A DNA stretch of 64,000 nt from Aureivirga marina (lineage in GTDB: Bacteria > Bacteroidota > Bacteroidia > Flavobacteriales > Flavobacteriaceae). The notes under the pieces were generated by a model, which had not been told where the DNA came from, made no database searches, and worked only from the letters and a program-made list of their open reading frames with translations. Each line of letters starts with the position of its first letter. The first letter of the stretch is position 1. Position numbers and translations under genes: made by a program. This document shows positions 16,472 to 25,279 of the stretch, one piece after another. The DNA is taken from contig NZ_JADPIB010000010.1 of the NCBI RefSeq assembly GCF_015767265.1, positions 1-64,000 on the forward strand, written 5' to 3'.

Positions 16472-18124
16472 TTAATTCAGTAATTTTTTTGCGTGTGCTA
16501 CTGCTGAATCCGACAAATCTTTTCCTCCTAACATCTCTGCAATTTCATGAATTCTTTCCGGTTTTGTCAGTTTTTTTAACCTTGAATATGTTTCTTCTAG
16601 AATGTCTTCTTTATATACTTTGTAATGATGATTTCCTTTGGCTGCAATTTGTGGTAAATGACTTATTGTAATCACTTGCATATTTTCACTCATCTTCTCC
16701 ATAATTTCTCCCATTTTATTTGAAATTTCACCAGAAACTCCAGTATCAATTTCATCAAAAATAATCGTTGGAAGTTTTGTATAATTTGATAAAATCGCCT
16801 TTACAGAAAGCATAATTCTTGACATTTCTCCACCAGAAGCAACTTTTTTCAATTCACCATAATTTTCTCCTTTATTTGCAGAAAAAAGCAGCTTCAAAAC
16901 ATCTTTTCCATTTTCAGTATACGTATCTGAAAGTGTAATATCTATTTTGAATCGAGCATTTACCATTCCAAGTGTCGCAAGTTTTGTTTCCAATTTATCT
17001 TTTAACTCTTGTAATGTATTCTTTCTTTTTTCATGTAATTGTAAAGCCAATTCATTCAAAATTTGCTCTTTCGCTTCTATTTCTTCTTTTAATAAAGAAA
17101 TATTTTCAGTTGAATGTGTTGCAGCATCTACTTTTTGCTCTAATTCTTCTTGAATTTTCAACAATTCAGAATTAGAATCTACATGATGTTTTTTCTGTAA
17201 AGAATAAATTATTTGTAATCGATCATTCAAATTTTCTAATTCTGTTGGTTCAAAAACAACATCATCTTGAAAACTTTCTAAATCTTGAATAATATCATTA
17301 AATTCAATAGAGATACTTTCCAAACGTTTCTGAATTTCACTATATTCATCAGAAAAATCAACAATTTTCATCAAATTTGAATTACATTCAGATAATAAAT
17401 TTTGAATTCCAATTTCTTCATTAGAACCAATATCTATTGTTTGTGCTAAATGTAATTTAATTGATTCAACGTTATTTAATTTCTCTATTTTCTGTTCAAT
17501 AATTTCCTGTTCTTCTTCTATCAATTCTGCTTTTTGCAATTCTTGAAGTAAATGCAAATTATAGTCCAACTGCAATTTTGATTCTCTATCAAAAGCTTCT
17601 AGTTTCTCTAATTTCTTCACTAAATTTTGATATGATTTCAGATGTAAACGATATTCTGAAACTATTTCTTGATTGGAAGAAAGTGCATCGATTATTTTAA
17701 ATTGAAAATTAGTATTGGAAAGTTCTAAAGTTTGATATTGTGAATGAATATCAATAAGTTTTTCACTTAAAGCATTCAAAATATTCAACTTTGCAGGAGT
17801 GTCATTTATATAAGATCTAGATTTTCCACTTGGAAGAATTTCTCTACGAATAATCGTTTGATTTTCAAAATCTAAATCATTTTCCTCAAAGAAATTTTTT
17901 AAATCGTAATTTTTAATAGCAAATTCAGCTTCTATCACACATTTTTTTTCCTTATTCTTAAGAATAGATAAGTCTGCTCTTTTACCTAAGACCAGACCTA
18001 AAGCTCCAAGAAGGATTGATTTTCCTGCACCAGTTTCACCAGTTATAATAGAAAATCCATCTTTGAAATCCACATTTAATTGTTCAATTAATGCGTAATT
18101 TTTTATAAAAAGTGAATTTAACAC
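16472..18124 (-). CDS. recN: DNA repair ATPase RecN
   Basis: This 550-residue SMC-like protein acts in double-strand-break repair. The N-terminal ATPase lobe carries Walker A GETGAGKS at residues 29-36. A long coiled-coil middle (about 150-380, Glu/Lys/Leu-rich) follows. The C-terminal lobe has the ABC signature ASGGEMSRIML and Walker B PTIIFDEIDTGVSG. The length matches the family. It is the last gene of the bamD-rpoZ-coaBC-DUF4835-recN run, 25 bases after the preceding gene. Confidence 0.95.
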   Translation of the reverse strand: MLNSLFIKNYALIEQLNVDFKDGFSIITGETGAGKSILLGALGLVLGKRADLSILKNKEKKCVIEAEFAIKNYDLKNFFEENDLDFENQTIIRREILPSGKSRSYINDTPAKLNILNALSEKLIDIHSQYQTLELSNTNFQFKIIDALSSNQEIVSEYRLHLKSYQNLVKKLEKLEAFDRESKLQLDYNLHLLQELQKAELIEEEQEIIEQKIEKLNNVESIKLHLAQTIDIGSNEEIGIQNLLSECNSNLMKIVDFSDEYSEIQKRLESISIEFNDIIQDLESFQDDVVFEPTELENLNDRLQIIYSLQKKHHVDSNSELLKIQEELEQKVDAATHSTENISLLKEEIEAKEQILNELALQLHEKRKNTLQELKDKLETKLATLGMVNARFKIDITLSDTYTENGKDVLKLLFSANKGENYGELKKVASGGEMSRIMLSVKAILSNYTKLPTIIFDEIDTGVSGEISNKMGEIMEKMSENMQVITISHLPQIAAKGNHHYKVYKEDILEETYSRLKKLTKPERIHEIAEMLGGKDLSDSAVAHAKKLLN

Positions 18125-18149
18125 AATAAAAAAATTAGATAGTTGATAA

Positions 18150-19043
18150 CTATTTTATTTTATTCCATTTTTTAGAATTTGTAGGTGACATTTTTCCTAA
18201 AAATTCTTTTAATTCTACAACATCCGTACTCGGACCACCTGAAAAAATATTTGAAATTTCATCAGATTTTGCATCCATCATCATTCTTAAAACAGCTGCA
18301 TTTGGTCTAGATGAATAGATATTTTTTAATCTCATTAAAGCGGTAACGATATTTTTTTTGGCTGTTTTTTTATCTTTTGCCATCATATCTAAACCTTTTA
18401 AATGATATCTATAAAGTGTATTTTTAAAAGCAATAAATGAAGTTGATAATAAATCATTGATGATTTTGTATCGAGTATTTCCATTTTCTAATGGACTCCA
18501 TCCAGGATAACTACTTTGTTGTGCAAGATTTGCAACATTTTGCGCCTTTTTAAAATATTCTTTTCCTCCATTTTGCTTGAAAGTATCCGCATCCATTCCG
18601 ATAATTAGATATGCATAATAAGCAATTACAGAAATTAGGTTTGAGTCAAAACTGTTAGGATTAAACTGTAAAACTTCAAATTCAGAATAGGTAAAATTAA
18701 AATCTTCATCTTTATGATTTACTACAGGACTCAAATATGAAGAATCATAAACAGGTCTTGAAGATTGGATTTGAATACTTCCTGAAAATTCATTTGAAGA
18801 AGTTTGTTCTTTAACAATTATAGTAATTGCACATTGAATTTTTTCGTTTTTCTTAAAAGTCTTATTCGTCCATTGTTTCTGATTAATAAACTCTGTTAAG
18901 TTCGTTTGTAAACTTTTAAAAACTTGTTTATTAGAACCAGGAACTTGGTCAGAATTTACATTGACAATACAATTTAATTCTTGTGCATTTACACCTAAGA
19001 ATAGAAAAAAAGCTGCTATAAATAAAAGTAGTTTGTTCATCAA
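18150..19043 (-). CDS. DUF4835 family protein (PorD-like)
   Basis: This 297-residue secreted protein has a signal peptide (MMNKLLLFIAAFFLFLGVNAQ) and then a start typical of DUF4835: LNCIVNVNSDQVPGSNKQVFKSL. Later come NFTYSEFEVLQFNPNSFDSNLISVIAYYAY in pieces and YKIINDLLSTSF. Some annotations name this family PorD and link it to the type IX secretion system, but I cannot verify that from sequence. Position between coaBC (4-base overlap) and recN is the usual one in the class. Periplasmic or outer-membrane location is expected. Confidence 0.75.
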   Translation of the reverse strand: MMNKLLLFIAAFFLFLGVNAQELNCIVNVNSDQVPGSNKQVFKSLQTNLTEFINQKQWTNKTFKKNEKIQCAITIIVKEQTSSNEFSGSIQIQSSRPVYDSSYLSPVVNHKDEDFNFTYSEFEVLQFNPNSFDSNLISVIAYYAYLIIGMDADTFKQNGGKEYFKKAQNVANLAQQSSYPGWSPLENGNTRYKIINDLLSTSFIAFKNTLYRYHLKGLDMMAKDKKTAKKNIVTALMRLKNIYSSRPNAAVLRMMMDAKSDEISNIFSGGPSTDVVELKEFLGKMSPTNSKKWNKIK

Positions 19044-20251
19044 TTATTTTTCTTCATTATTTCATTAAAAATGTCTATTGCTACTTCAGACTTAGATTTC
19101 AAGCTAAATTCTGAAATATTTTCGAATTTATCAATAATTGAGACTTTGTTTGTTGCATTTTTAAAACCAGCTCCTTTGTCATTTAAAGAGTTTAAAACAA
19201 TCATGTCTAAATTTTTTCTCTTTAATTTTCCTTTTGCATTTTGAATTTCATCATTTGTTTCTAATGCAAAACCTACAAGAAATTGGTTTTTCTTTATTGC
19301 TCCAAGAGATGCTAAAACATCTTTTGTTTTTTCAAGTTCTATTACAAACTCTACATCTTTCTTTTTGATTTTCTGTGTAGCAACGTGTTTTGGACGATAA
19401 TCTGCTACAGCTGCTGAAAGGATTGCAATATCCATCGAATCAAAAAGTTCCATTGCTGCTTTGTACATATCTTCTGCACTTACAACATCAATTCTCTCAA
19501 TTAATTTATTTTGAACAACTTCCGAAGAAGGACCAGCAATTAAATAAACTTTTGCTCCAAGTGAAGCAGCTGTTTTTGCAAGCTCAAATCCCATCTTTCC
19601 AGAAGAATGATTACCAATAAAACGAACAGGATCAATAGCTTCGTATGTTGGACCTGCTGTAATTAAAACTTTTTTGTTTTTTAAAGGTAATTTTGACAGA
19701 ATATCATTTTCAATAAATTCTACAATGGTTTCAGGTTCAGCCATTCTTCCCTCTCCTACTAATCCACTTGCTAATTCACCACTTTCTGCTGGAATACAAA
19801 TATTTCCAAATCCGATAAGTTTATCAATATTGTCTTTTGTAGAACCATGTTTATACATATCTAAATCCATCGCTGGTGCAAAATATACTGGACATTTTGC
19901 AGAAAGATATGTTGCTAATAATAAATTATCACATGTTCCATGACACATTTTCGAAAGTGTGTTGGCTGTTGCAGGAGCAATTACCATATAATCTGCCCAT
20001 AATCCTAGTTCTACATGGTTATTCCAGATTTCATTTTCTTCTGAATCTTTGTCATAAAAAGTAGAATAAACTGGATTTTTTGAAAGTGTAGAAAGCGTAA
20101 GAGGTGTGACAAAATCTTTAGAAGCAGGTGTCATGACTACTTTGACTTGAGCACCTGCTTTTATAAATTGTCTTACTAAATGAGCTGTTTTATAAGCAGC
20201 AATTCCTGCAGTAATTCCTAAAAGGATTTTTTTACCACGTAAAACTGTCAT
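19040..20251 (-). CDS. coaBC: Bifunctional CoaBC (phosphopantothenoylcysteine synthetase/decarboxylase)
   Basis: This 403-residue fusion carries out two coenzyme A steps. The N-terminal CoaC flavoprotein domain (about 1-185) has GITAGIAAYK, the active-site His in NHVELGLWAD, APATANTLSKM and the substrate motif PAMDLDM. The C-terminal CoaB domain (about 190-403) opens ITAGPTYEAIDPVRFIGN with HSSGKMG and ends with AVADYRPKH and KNLDMIVLN elements. It overlaps the downstream DUF4835 gene by 4 bases and starts 3 bases after the rpoZ stop. Confidence 0.95.
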   Translation of the reverse strand: MTVLRGKKILLGITAGIAAYKTAHLVRQFIKAGAQVKVVMTPASKDFVTPLTLSTLSKNPVYSTFYDKDSEENEIWNNHVELGLWADYMVIAPATANTLSKMCHGTCDNLLLATYLSAKCPVYFAPAMDLDMYKHGSTKDNIDKLIGFGNICIPAESGELASGLVGEGRMAEPETIVEFIENDILSKLPLKNKKVLITAGPTYEAIDPVRFIGNHSSGKMGFELAKTAASLGAKVYLIAGPSSEVVQNKLIERIDVVSAEDMYKAAMELFDSMDIAILSAAVADYRPKHVATQKIKKKDVEFVIELEKTKDVLASLGAIKKNQFLVGFALETNDEIQNAKGKLKRKNLDMIVLNSLNDKGAGFKNATNKVSIIDKFENISEFSLKSKSEVAIDIFNEIMKKNN

Positions 20252-20254
20252 TTA

Positions 20255-20581
20255 TTATTTTTTAGGTTCGTTTGGGTTTCTGAAGTAAACTCTGTTCTCT
20301 AACCATTCTTCTACTGCAATTGCAGTTGGCTTAGGAAGTTTTTCATAGAACTTAGAAACTTCAATTTGTTCTTTATTTTCAAAAACCTCATCAAGACTAT
20401 CTGTATGCGTAGCAAACTCATCTAATTTATCAATTAGTTCCTTCTTCAAGTCACCATTGATTTGATCTGCTCTTCTTGCTAAAACTGAAATAGCCTCGTA
20501 AATGTTATTTGTTGGAGCTTCAATCGCTTCTCTATCATAAGTGATAGTTGTATCAGGTGCTTTTGTGTTCTTGTAGTCCAT
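20255..20581 (-). CDS. rpoZ: RNA polymerase omega-like subunit (RpoZ)
   Basis: This 108-residue protein matches the Bacteroidota omega/Rpb6-like family: APTNNIYEAISVLARRADQI corresponds to the conserved omega core (start of the first helix and the A-R-R-A motif). The C-terminus PKPTAIAVEEWLENRVYF is a lineage-specific extension. It would aid assembly of the beta-prime subunit. It sits between bamD (7-base gap) and coaBC (3-base gap) in a conserved gene order. Confidence 0.88.
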   Translation of the reverse strand: MDYKNTKAPDTTITYDREAIEAPTNNIYEAISVLARRADQINGDLKKELIDKLDEFATHTDSLDEVFENKEQIEVSKFYEKLPKPTAIAVEEWLENRVYFRNPNEPKK

Positions 20582-20588
20582 CTTTCTG

Positions 20589-21401
20589 TTATTTTTCTAA
20601 TTGAGTAATTAAATCTAGCTCTTTGTTTATTTCGATTAATAATTCTTTCGCTTCTTCGATATATTTCGAGTCGTTAAAACTCTTTTCTAATTTTTCGTAT
20701 GCTTTTACAGCCTCTCTAAGTCGTTCCTCTTTCTTTTTTGAAATACTTTGAACTGCTAAATCATGAGAAGCTTTTAATCTTAAATATAATGCTTCTTCTT
20801 TATATGAAGAACCTAAATAATCAGATAAAAATCCATCAAAAGCGATAATTGCAGCTGTATATTCTTCTAATTTATAATATTGTTTTGCAATTTCAAATGC
20901 TTTCTTCTCTAATTTATGCGTCAACTCTTTGATTATTTTATTTGCATCTTTGATTCGATCTGAATTTGGATAAGTATCGATAAAAACCTGCATTTTTGCA
21001 ATTGCTTTATCTGTATCTGATTGATCTAAACTATATTTTGGTGATGCTAAATAATCACTATAAGCTGATAAATAAGCTGCTTCTTCTTTCTTAGAACTAT
21101 TTGGGAAGTTCTTTGCAAACTTATCAAAATAGTAAGATGATAAAATATAATCTTCTAAATTATAATAGGATTGCGCAACCATGTATTGAATTCGCTCCAT
21201 TTGAGGTTTCCCTTGATATGGAGTTATAATTTTTTCAAATAAATTTACAGCTTTGTTATATTTTCCTGAATTATACAATTCAGTTGCAAGCATATAACGT
21301 TCTTCCGCTGTACCTTTGTTTAATACTTTTGAATATCTACCACATGAACTTAAAACTAAGGCAGTGATAATAACGTATGATATTTTTTTGATTTTTTGCA
21401 T
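20589..21401 (-). CDS. bamD: Outer-membrane protein assembly lipoprotein BamD
   Basis: This 270-residue lipoprotein has a lipobox at L-S-S-C (Cys20) followed by five TPR-like helical repeats. Examples are AEERYMLATELYNSGKYNKA, AQSYYNLEDYILSSYYFDK and YPNSDRIKDANK. The layout and length fit BamD, the TPR lipoprotein of the BAM complex. It heads the operon. A perfect -7 box lies at 21406-21413 with only 4 bases between it and the ATG, so the mRNA is predicted to be leaderless or nearly so. Confidence 0.93.
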   Translation of the reverse strand: MQKIKKISYVIITALVLSSCGRYSKVLNKGTAEERYMLATELYNSGKYNKAVNLFEKIITPYQGKPQMERIQYMVAQSYYNLEDYILSSYYFDKFAKNFPNSSKKEEAAYLSAYSDYLASPKYSLDQSDTDKAIAKMQVFIDTYPNSDRIKDANKIIKELTHKLEKKAFEIAKQYYKLEEYTAAIIAFDGFLSDYLGSSYKEEALYLRLKASHDLAVQSISKKKEERLREAVKAYEKLEKSFNDSKYIEEAKELLIEINKELDLITQLEK

Positions 21402-21785
21402 TCGGCAAAAATAATTAATTATAATGGATTATTAAAATGATTTTTAAAGATATGATTATTTAAATATTTATCTTAACATTTAATTTAAAAACCTTGATAA
21501 ATATGAAGAAAATAATCGTATTTAAAAGTGAAAACTATTTTTTTGTTTAATTATTATTTTCTCATTGGAATATTCACTGAAACTTCATTTTTAATTGGTT
21601 TAATGGATTTTAAATAATTGAAAATTTTAAAAACTTCTTCTTCCTAATAATTCTCTAAATTTATTAAACTTTCTAAGTTTTTACTTTAAAAGCTCTTGCA
21701 ATAACAAAAATTTAAATCAGATTTTTTCTATAATTTTTGTTAAAAAGCTTTAACTTAAATCAAAAGTATCTAATTTCGTTTTATT
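21402..21785. other. Divergent intergenic region (bamD / 21786 gene)
   Basis: No gene is seen. The left edge holds the bamD -7 box TATTTTTG (minus strand, 21406-21413). The right edge holds a near-consensus plus-strand box TAATTTCG at 21771-21778, 7 bases before the ATG at 21786. The middle is AT-rich without clear structure. Confidence 0.5.
21406..21413 (-). promoter_or_regulatory. bamD promoter -7 box (TATTTTTG)
   Basis: This is an exact TAnnTTTG match on the minus strand. Its last base lies 5 positions before the bamD start codon, implying a transcript beginning at or next to the ATG. Confidence 0.6.
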
Positions 21786-22448
21786 ATGAAAAAAACAGCA
21801 ATAATCCTTGGTGCATCTGGCTTAACTGGAAATCTTTTACTTCATTTACTTTTAGAAGACCAACGTTATGAAAAAATAATTTCCTTTGGTCGAAAATCTT
21901 TAAATTTCACACACCAAAAGCTAAAAGAAGTAATTTGTGATTTATTTGATTTAGAATCACAAAAAGAAAAATTCAAAGCAGACGAGGTTTATTGTTGTAT
22001 TGGAACAACTGCTAAAAAAACTCCAGATAAAGATACTTATAAAGATATCGATTTGGGAATTCCTTGGGATGCTTCTGTTCTTTGTAAAGAAAATCATATA
22101 GATACTTTTCTTGTAATTTCTGCTTTAGGAGCAAATTCAAATAGTTCTATTTTTTATAATAAAACAAAAGGTGACATGGAAAAATTGGTTTTAAAACAAC
22201 AACTAAAACATACTTTTATTCTTCGTCCGTCTTTGATTTTAGGAAAAAGAAAAGAATCCAGATTTTTAGAAAATATTGGAATGACAATTTTTCCTTTATT
22301 TCATTTTTTAATGCAAGGAAAATGGAAAAAATATAGAGCAATTAAAGCTATTTCTATTGCAAAAGCAATGATTTACCTTGCAAATTCTTCAGAAAATTCA
22401 GGTATTATTAATTCCGACAAAATTCAAGAATTAAGCACAAAAACATGA
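21786..22448 (+). CDS. NAD(P)-binding oxidoreductase, HTATIP2/YbjT-like
   Basis: This 220-residue atypical SDR starts with the Rossmann motif AIILGASGLTGNLLLHLL. It continues with CCIGTTAKKTPDKDTYKDID, FLVISALGAN and YNKTKGDMEKL (Tyr and Lys four residues apart), matching the HTATIP2/oxidoreductase-like group. The substrate is unknown. Its stop overlaps the start of the Crp-family gene by 4 bases and a CMD-family gene follows, so the three form an operon that may answer electrophile or redox stress (inference). Confidence 0.82.
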   Translation: MKKTAIILGASGLTGNLLLHLLLEDQRYEKIISFGRKSLNFTHQKLKEVICDLFDLESQKEKFKADEVYCCIGTTAKKTPDKDTYKDIDLGIPWDASVLCKENHIDTFLVISALGANSNSSIFYNKTKGDMEKLVLKQQLKHTFILRPSLILGKRKESRFLENIGMTIFPLFHFLMQGKWKKYRAIKAISIAKAMIYLANSSENSGIINSDKIQELSTKT

Positions 22449-23032
22449 CAGAAAAAGAAAAAACACAACTTCAAAAATATTTAAATCGTTATGTCTTTTT
22501 TGAAAAAAATGAATTGGAAATTATTTTTAATTCTTTAGAAACTACTTCATTAAAGAAAAAAGATTTTATTTTAAAAAAAGGAGAAAAATGCCAACATCAA
22601 TATTTTATCTTAAATGGAATGATTCGCTTTTTTTATGAAGATAAAGATGGAATTGCGCATACATTTCAATTTGGAATTGAGAATTGGTGGTTTACAAACT
22701 ATGAGAGTTTCACCTTAAAAATTGCTTCGGAAGATTTTATCCAATGTATTGAAAACACAAAATTAGCACGAATTTCTAAAACAAATTTGGAACAACTTTT
22801 TGATAGAATTCCGAAATTAGAAAAAGTATTCCGAATAATTGCTGAAAATACTTTAATTGCTGTAAATCGTAGAAATCGCTTTTTTATGGACATGGATGGA
22901 AAAGAAAAATATGAATTTTTGATGCAATCTATTCCAGACATTTCACAAAGAATTCCACAATATATGATTGCTTCCTATCTTCAAATGACACCCGAATATT
23001 TAAGTAATTTACGTAAGAAATCTATTTCTTAA
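22445..23032 (+). CDS. Crp/Fnr-family transcriptional regulator
   Basis: This 195-residue regulator has a cyclic-nucleotide-binding-like beta-barrel (about 20-120: DFILKKGEKCQHQYFILNGM, FGIENWWFTNYESF). The C-terminal helices (about 140-195) end IPQYMIASYLQMTPEYLSNLRK, a compact HTH. The W-W-F-T-N-Y-E-S stretch is characteristic of a Bacteroidota Crp subgroup. Ligand residues of true cAMP receptors are not obvious. It is translationally coupled to the oxidoreductase upstream. A close relative lies at 24484-25083. Confidence 0.85.
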   Translation: MTEKEKTQLQKYLNRYVFFEKNELEIIFNSLETTSLKKKDFILKKGEKCQHQYFILNGMIRFFYEDKDGIAHTFQFGIENWWFTNYESFTLKIASEDFIQCIENTKLARISKTNLEQLFDRIPKLEKVFRIIAENTLIAVNRRNRFFMDMDGKEKYEFLMQSIPDISQRIPQYMIASYLQMTPEYLSNLRKKSIS

Positions 23033-23099
23033 GATATCTTAAGAACTTTAGAAAATCCTGTATTTAATTTTGAAATCAGAATTAAAATGATTTAAAATT

Positions 23100-23549
23100 A
23101 TGGAACGAATTACTTACAACAATATTCCAAAAGGAATGTTTGAACATTTAAGAACTATCGAAGAATTCACAAATAATTCTACACTTTCAATTTCTTTATT
23201 AGAATTAATTCGATTGCGAATTTCACAAATAAATAAATGTGCTTATTGTGTTGATATGCATTATAAGGAATTAAAAGCAATGGGAGAAACAGAATTACGA
23301 CTTTCTACACTTTGTGTTTGGGAAGAAACGGAAATTTTCACTGAAAAAGAAAAAGCAACTTTGGAGTTTGCAGAACTTGTTACAAAAGTTGAAAAAATCC
23401 CAGAAATTCTTTTTGAAAAACTTCTGTCATTTTATACAAAAGAAGAAATTTCAATACTGACTTTATCTTGTACGCAAATCAATACTTGGAATCGTTTAAT
23501 GCGAACTTTTGAATTTAAAGCTGGTCTTTATGAAGTTTCAAATCAATAA
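23100..23549 (+). CDS. Carboxymuconolactone decarboxylase / AhpD-like protein
   Basis: This 149-residue alpha-helical protein contains the CMD/AhpD redox motif CAYCVDMHYKELK (C-x-x-C-x-x-x-H). The preceding helix (LELIRLRISQIN) is also typical. Proteins of this type act as peroxidase or thiol-disulfide partners. It lies 67 bases after the Crp-family gene on the same strand and is followed by a strong terminator. Together with the NAD(P)-binding protein this suggests a redox-stress operon (inference). Confidence 0.85.
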   Translation: MERITYNNIPKGMFEHLRTIEEFTNNSTLSISLLELIRLRISQINKCAYCVDMHYKELKAMGETELRLSTLCVWEETEIFTEKEKATLEFAELVTKVEKIPEILFEKLLSFYTKEEISILTLSCTQINTWNRLMRTFEFKAGLYEVSNQ

Positions 23550-23558
23550 TCTTTAACT

Positions 23559-23590
23559 AAAAAAGCATATTATTTCTAATATGCTTTTTT
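23559..23590. terminator. Bidirectional terminator
   Basis: A perfect 14-bp stem (AAAAAAGCATATTA at 23559-23572 with 23577-23590) encloses the loop TTTC. It lies between the plus-strand CMD gene and the convergent minus-strand gene ending at 23675. Confidence 0.85.
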
Positions 23591-23674
23591 AAAATTTATT
23601 TGACCTATTTTTGAAATTAAAAATAAAGTCTTGATTTTTTTGGTTCTTTTTTTATCTTGATAAAAATGAACAAT

Positions 23675-24412
23675 TTAATTCTTCCAATTTTGCAATCGAT
23701 CTAAATACAAATAACTTTCTACAAATTTTCTATGTTCTTGATTCGTCATTTTTTCTAAAAGTTCTAATGCTGAAATATAACTTGCTAAATTTCCATTAGA
23801 AGAACTAAATTTCCCATCTTCTACAAAAGTGACCAAACTATCATTTTGCACTTTTAAATTCGGATAGTCTTTTTGCAATTGTTTCCCTCCTCCAATCCAA
23901 GTAACAATTTTATGTCCATCAGCAATTCCAGATTTCCCAATAAGTTGCGCACCTGCACAATTACTGACAATATATTTTGTTTCTTGATTTTTTTCTTTGA
24001 TAAAATCGATGATTTTTTCATTATGAACTTGTGCATACATATCGTAAGCACTTGGAATAAATAAAGCAGTCAATTTTGGTGTATTTTCAAAAGTAAAATC
24101 AGGAACAAAATGCATTCCTTCTTCTGTAGTAATTGGTTGATTTGTTTCTGCAATTGTAATTACATTAAAAATTTGTTCACCATCTTTTGTCAATTTTGCA
24201 AAAACATCAGAAGTCGCTACAACTTCACCTTGTAACACTCCATCATACATTAAAAGTCCGATTGTTGGTAATTCTTTTTTAAAAGGTTTTAAATGTTTTG
24301 ATTCTGTTACTTTTTTTTCTTCGAAAGAATTTTCATTTTCTGATTTTTCTATTGTACAACCTAAAAATATCATTGTAAAAAATAGCGCTAATATTTTTCT
24401 ATTTTTATCCAT
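23675..24412 (-). CDS. DJ-1/PfpI-family lipoprotein
   Basis: This 245-residue protein joins a lipoprotein signal (F-L-G-C, Cys19) to a DJ-1/PfpI-type flavodoxin-like domain (about 48-235). The nucleophile elbow is Cys152 in VSNCAGAQLIG, and the partner acidic residue is Glu63 in LQGEVVATSDVF. Most DJ-1/PfpI proteins are cytosolic, so the lipid anchor is unusual. It is 71 bases downstream of a Crp-family gene on the same strand. The function is unknown: glyoxalase, protease or AraC-like sensor domains are all members of this superfamily. Confidence 0.75.
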   Translation of the reverse strand: MDKNRKILALFFTMIFLGCTIEKSENENSFEEKKVTESKHLKPFKKELPTIGLLMYDGVLQGEVVATSDVFAKLTKDGEQIFNVITIAETNQPITTEEGMHFVPDFTFENTPKLTALFIPSAYDMYAQVHNEKIIDFIKEKNQETKYIVSNCAGAQLIGKSGIADGHKIVTWIGGGKQLQKDYPNLKVQNDSLVTFVEDGKFSSSNGNLASYISALELLEKMTNQEHRKFVESYLYLDRLQNWKN

Positions 24413-24483
24413 TACTTTTTGTCTTTAATTTAAAGTAAAGGTAAAAAGGCGTTTTTCGATTTTCCTTAATCTTAATTAAGAAA

Positions 24484-25083
24484 TTAAATTCTTTTAGCTT
24501 TTACTTTACTAACAAATTCTGGAGAAAGACCTAAATAAGAAGCAATCATATATTGTGGAACACGTTGTGTGAACTGCGGATTTTGTTCAATGAAATAATG
24601 AAACATTTCTTCACCCGACATACTATAAATAAATTCAATTCTTTTTTGTGAAGCGATATATGTTTTTTCCATAATCTTACGAAACAACTCATTAATTACA
24701 GGAATTTTCGCACTTAATTCATCAAATTTATCTTGAGGAAGTTTTAATAATTCTGTAGATTCGATTGCTTGAATATATAATTTTGAAGGAATTTGATTAA
24801 TTAAACTTTCATAATCTGTAATCCACCAATTATCAATTCCAAAATGGATTATTTGTTCATTTCCTTTTTTATCAATATAAAATAGACGAACACAACCTTT
24901 CAGTATAAAATATCTGTATTTACAAATTTGTCCTTCTTTTAATAAAAATTCTTTCTTTTTTAATTTTTGAGAAGATACATAAGATTCCAAAATAGCAATT
25001 TCGCTTTCCGAAATCTTGACATAGCGCTTTATATATTCTACCAAATTTGGATTCATTTGCAAAAAAGAATTTAAAATTTTCAT
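24484..25083 (-). CDS. Crp/Fnr-family transcriptional regulator
   Basis: This 199-residue relative of the protein at 22445-23032 has the same layout: beta-barrel (EFLLKEGQICKYRYFILKGC, FGIDNWWITDYESL) and C-terminal short HTH (RVPQYMIASYLGLSPEFVSKVK). The ATG at 25083 is followed by MKILNSFLQMNPNLVEYIK, and a second in-frame Met nine residues on is an equal alternative. It probably controls the DJ-1-like lipoprotein gene downstream on the same strand (inference). Confidence 0.85.
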   Translation of the reverse strand: MKILNSFLQMNPNLVEYIKRYVKISESEIAILESYVSSQKLKKKEFLLKEGQICKYRYFILKGCVRLFYIDKKGNEQIIHFGIDNWWITDYESLINQIPSKLYIQAIESTELLKLPQDKFDELSAKIPVINELFRKIMEKTYIASQKRIEFIYSMSGEEMFHYFIEQNPQFTQRVPQYMIASYLGLSPEFVSKVKAKRI

Positions 25084-25279
25084 TTAAACAAAAGTAAAAA
25101 TTCTAAATAAAAACATCAAATTAGATTATGAATTTCAGCTTACTTTAGGCGCTTTTAAAAGAAAAATAAATCGATTTCATTTTAATTATCTCTGTATTTT
25201 TATTCCTATCTTTCCAAAAAATTTTAAAAACTGTCACAACTCAAAAACACCAAAGTCTTTACTATAGAATTTCTAAAAA

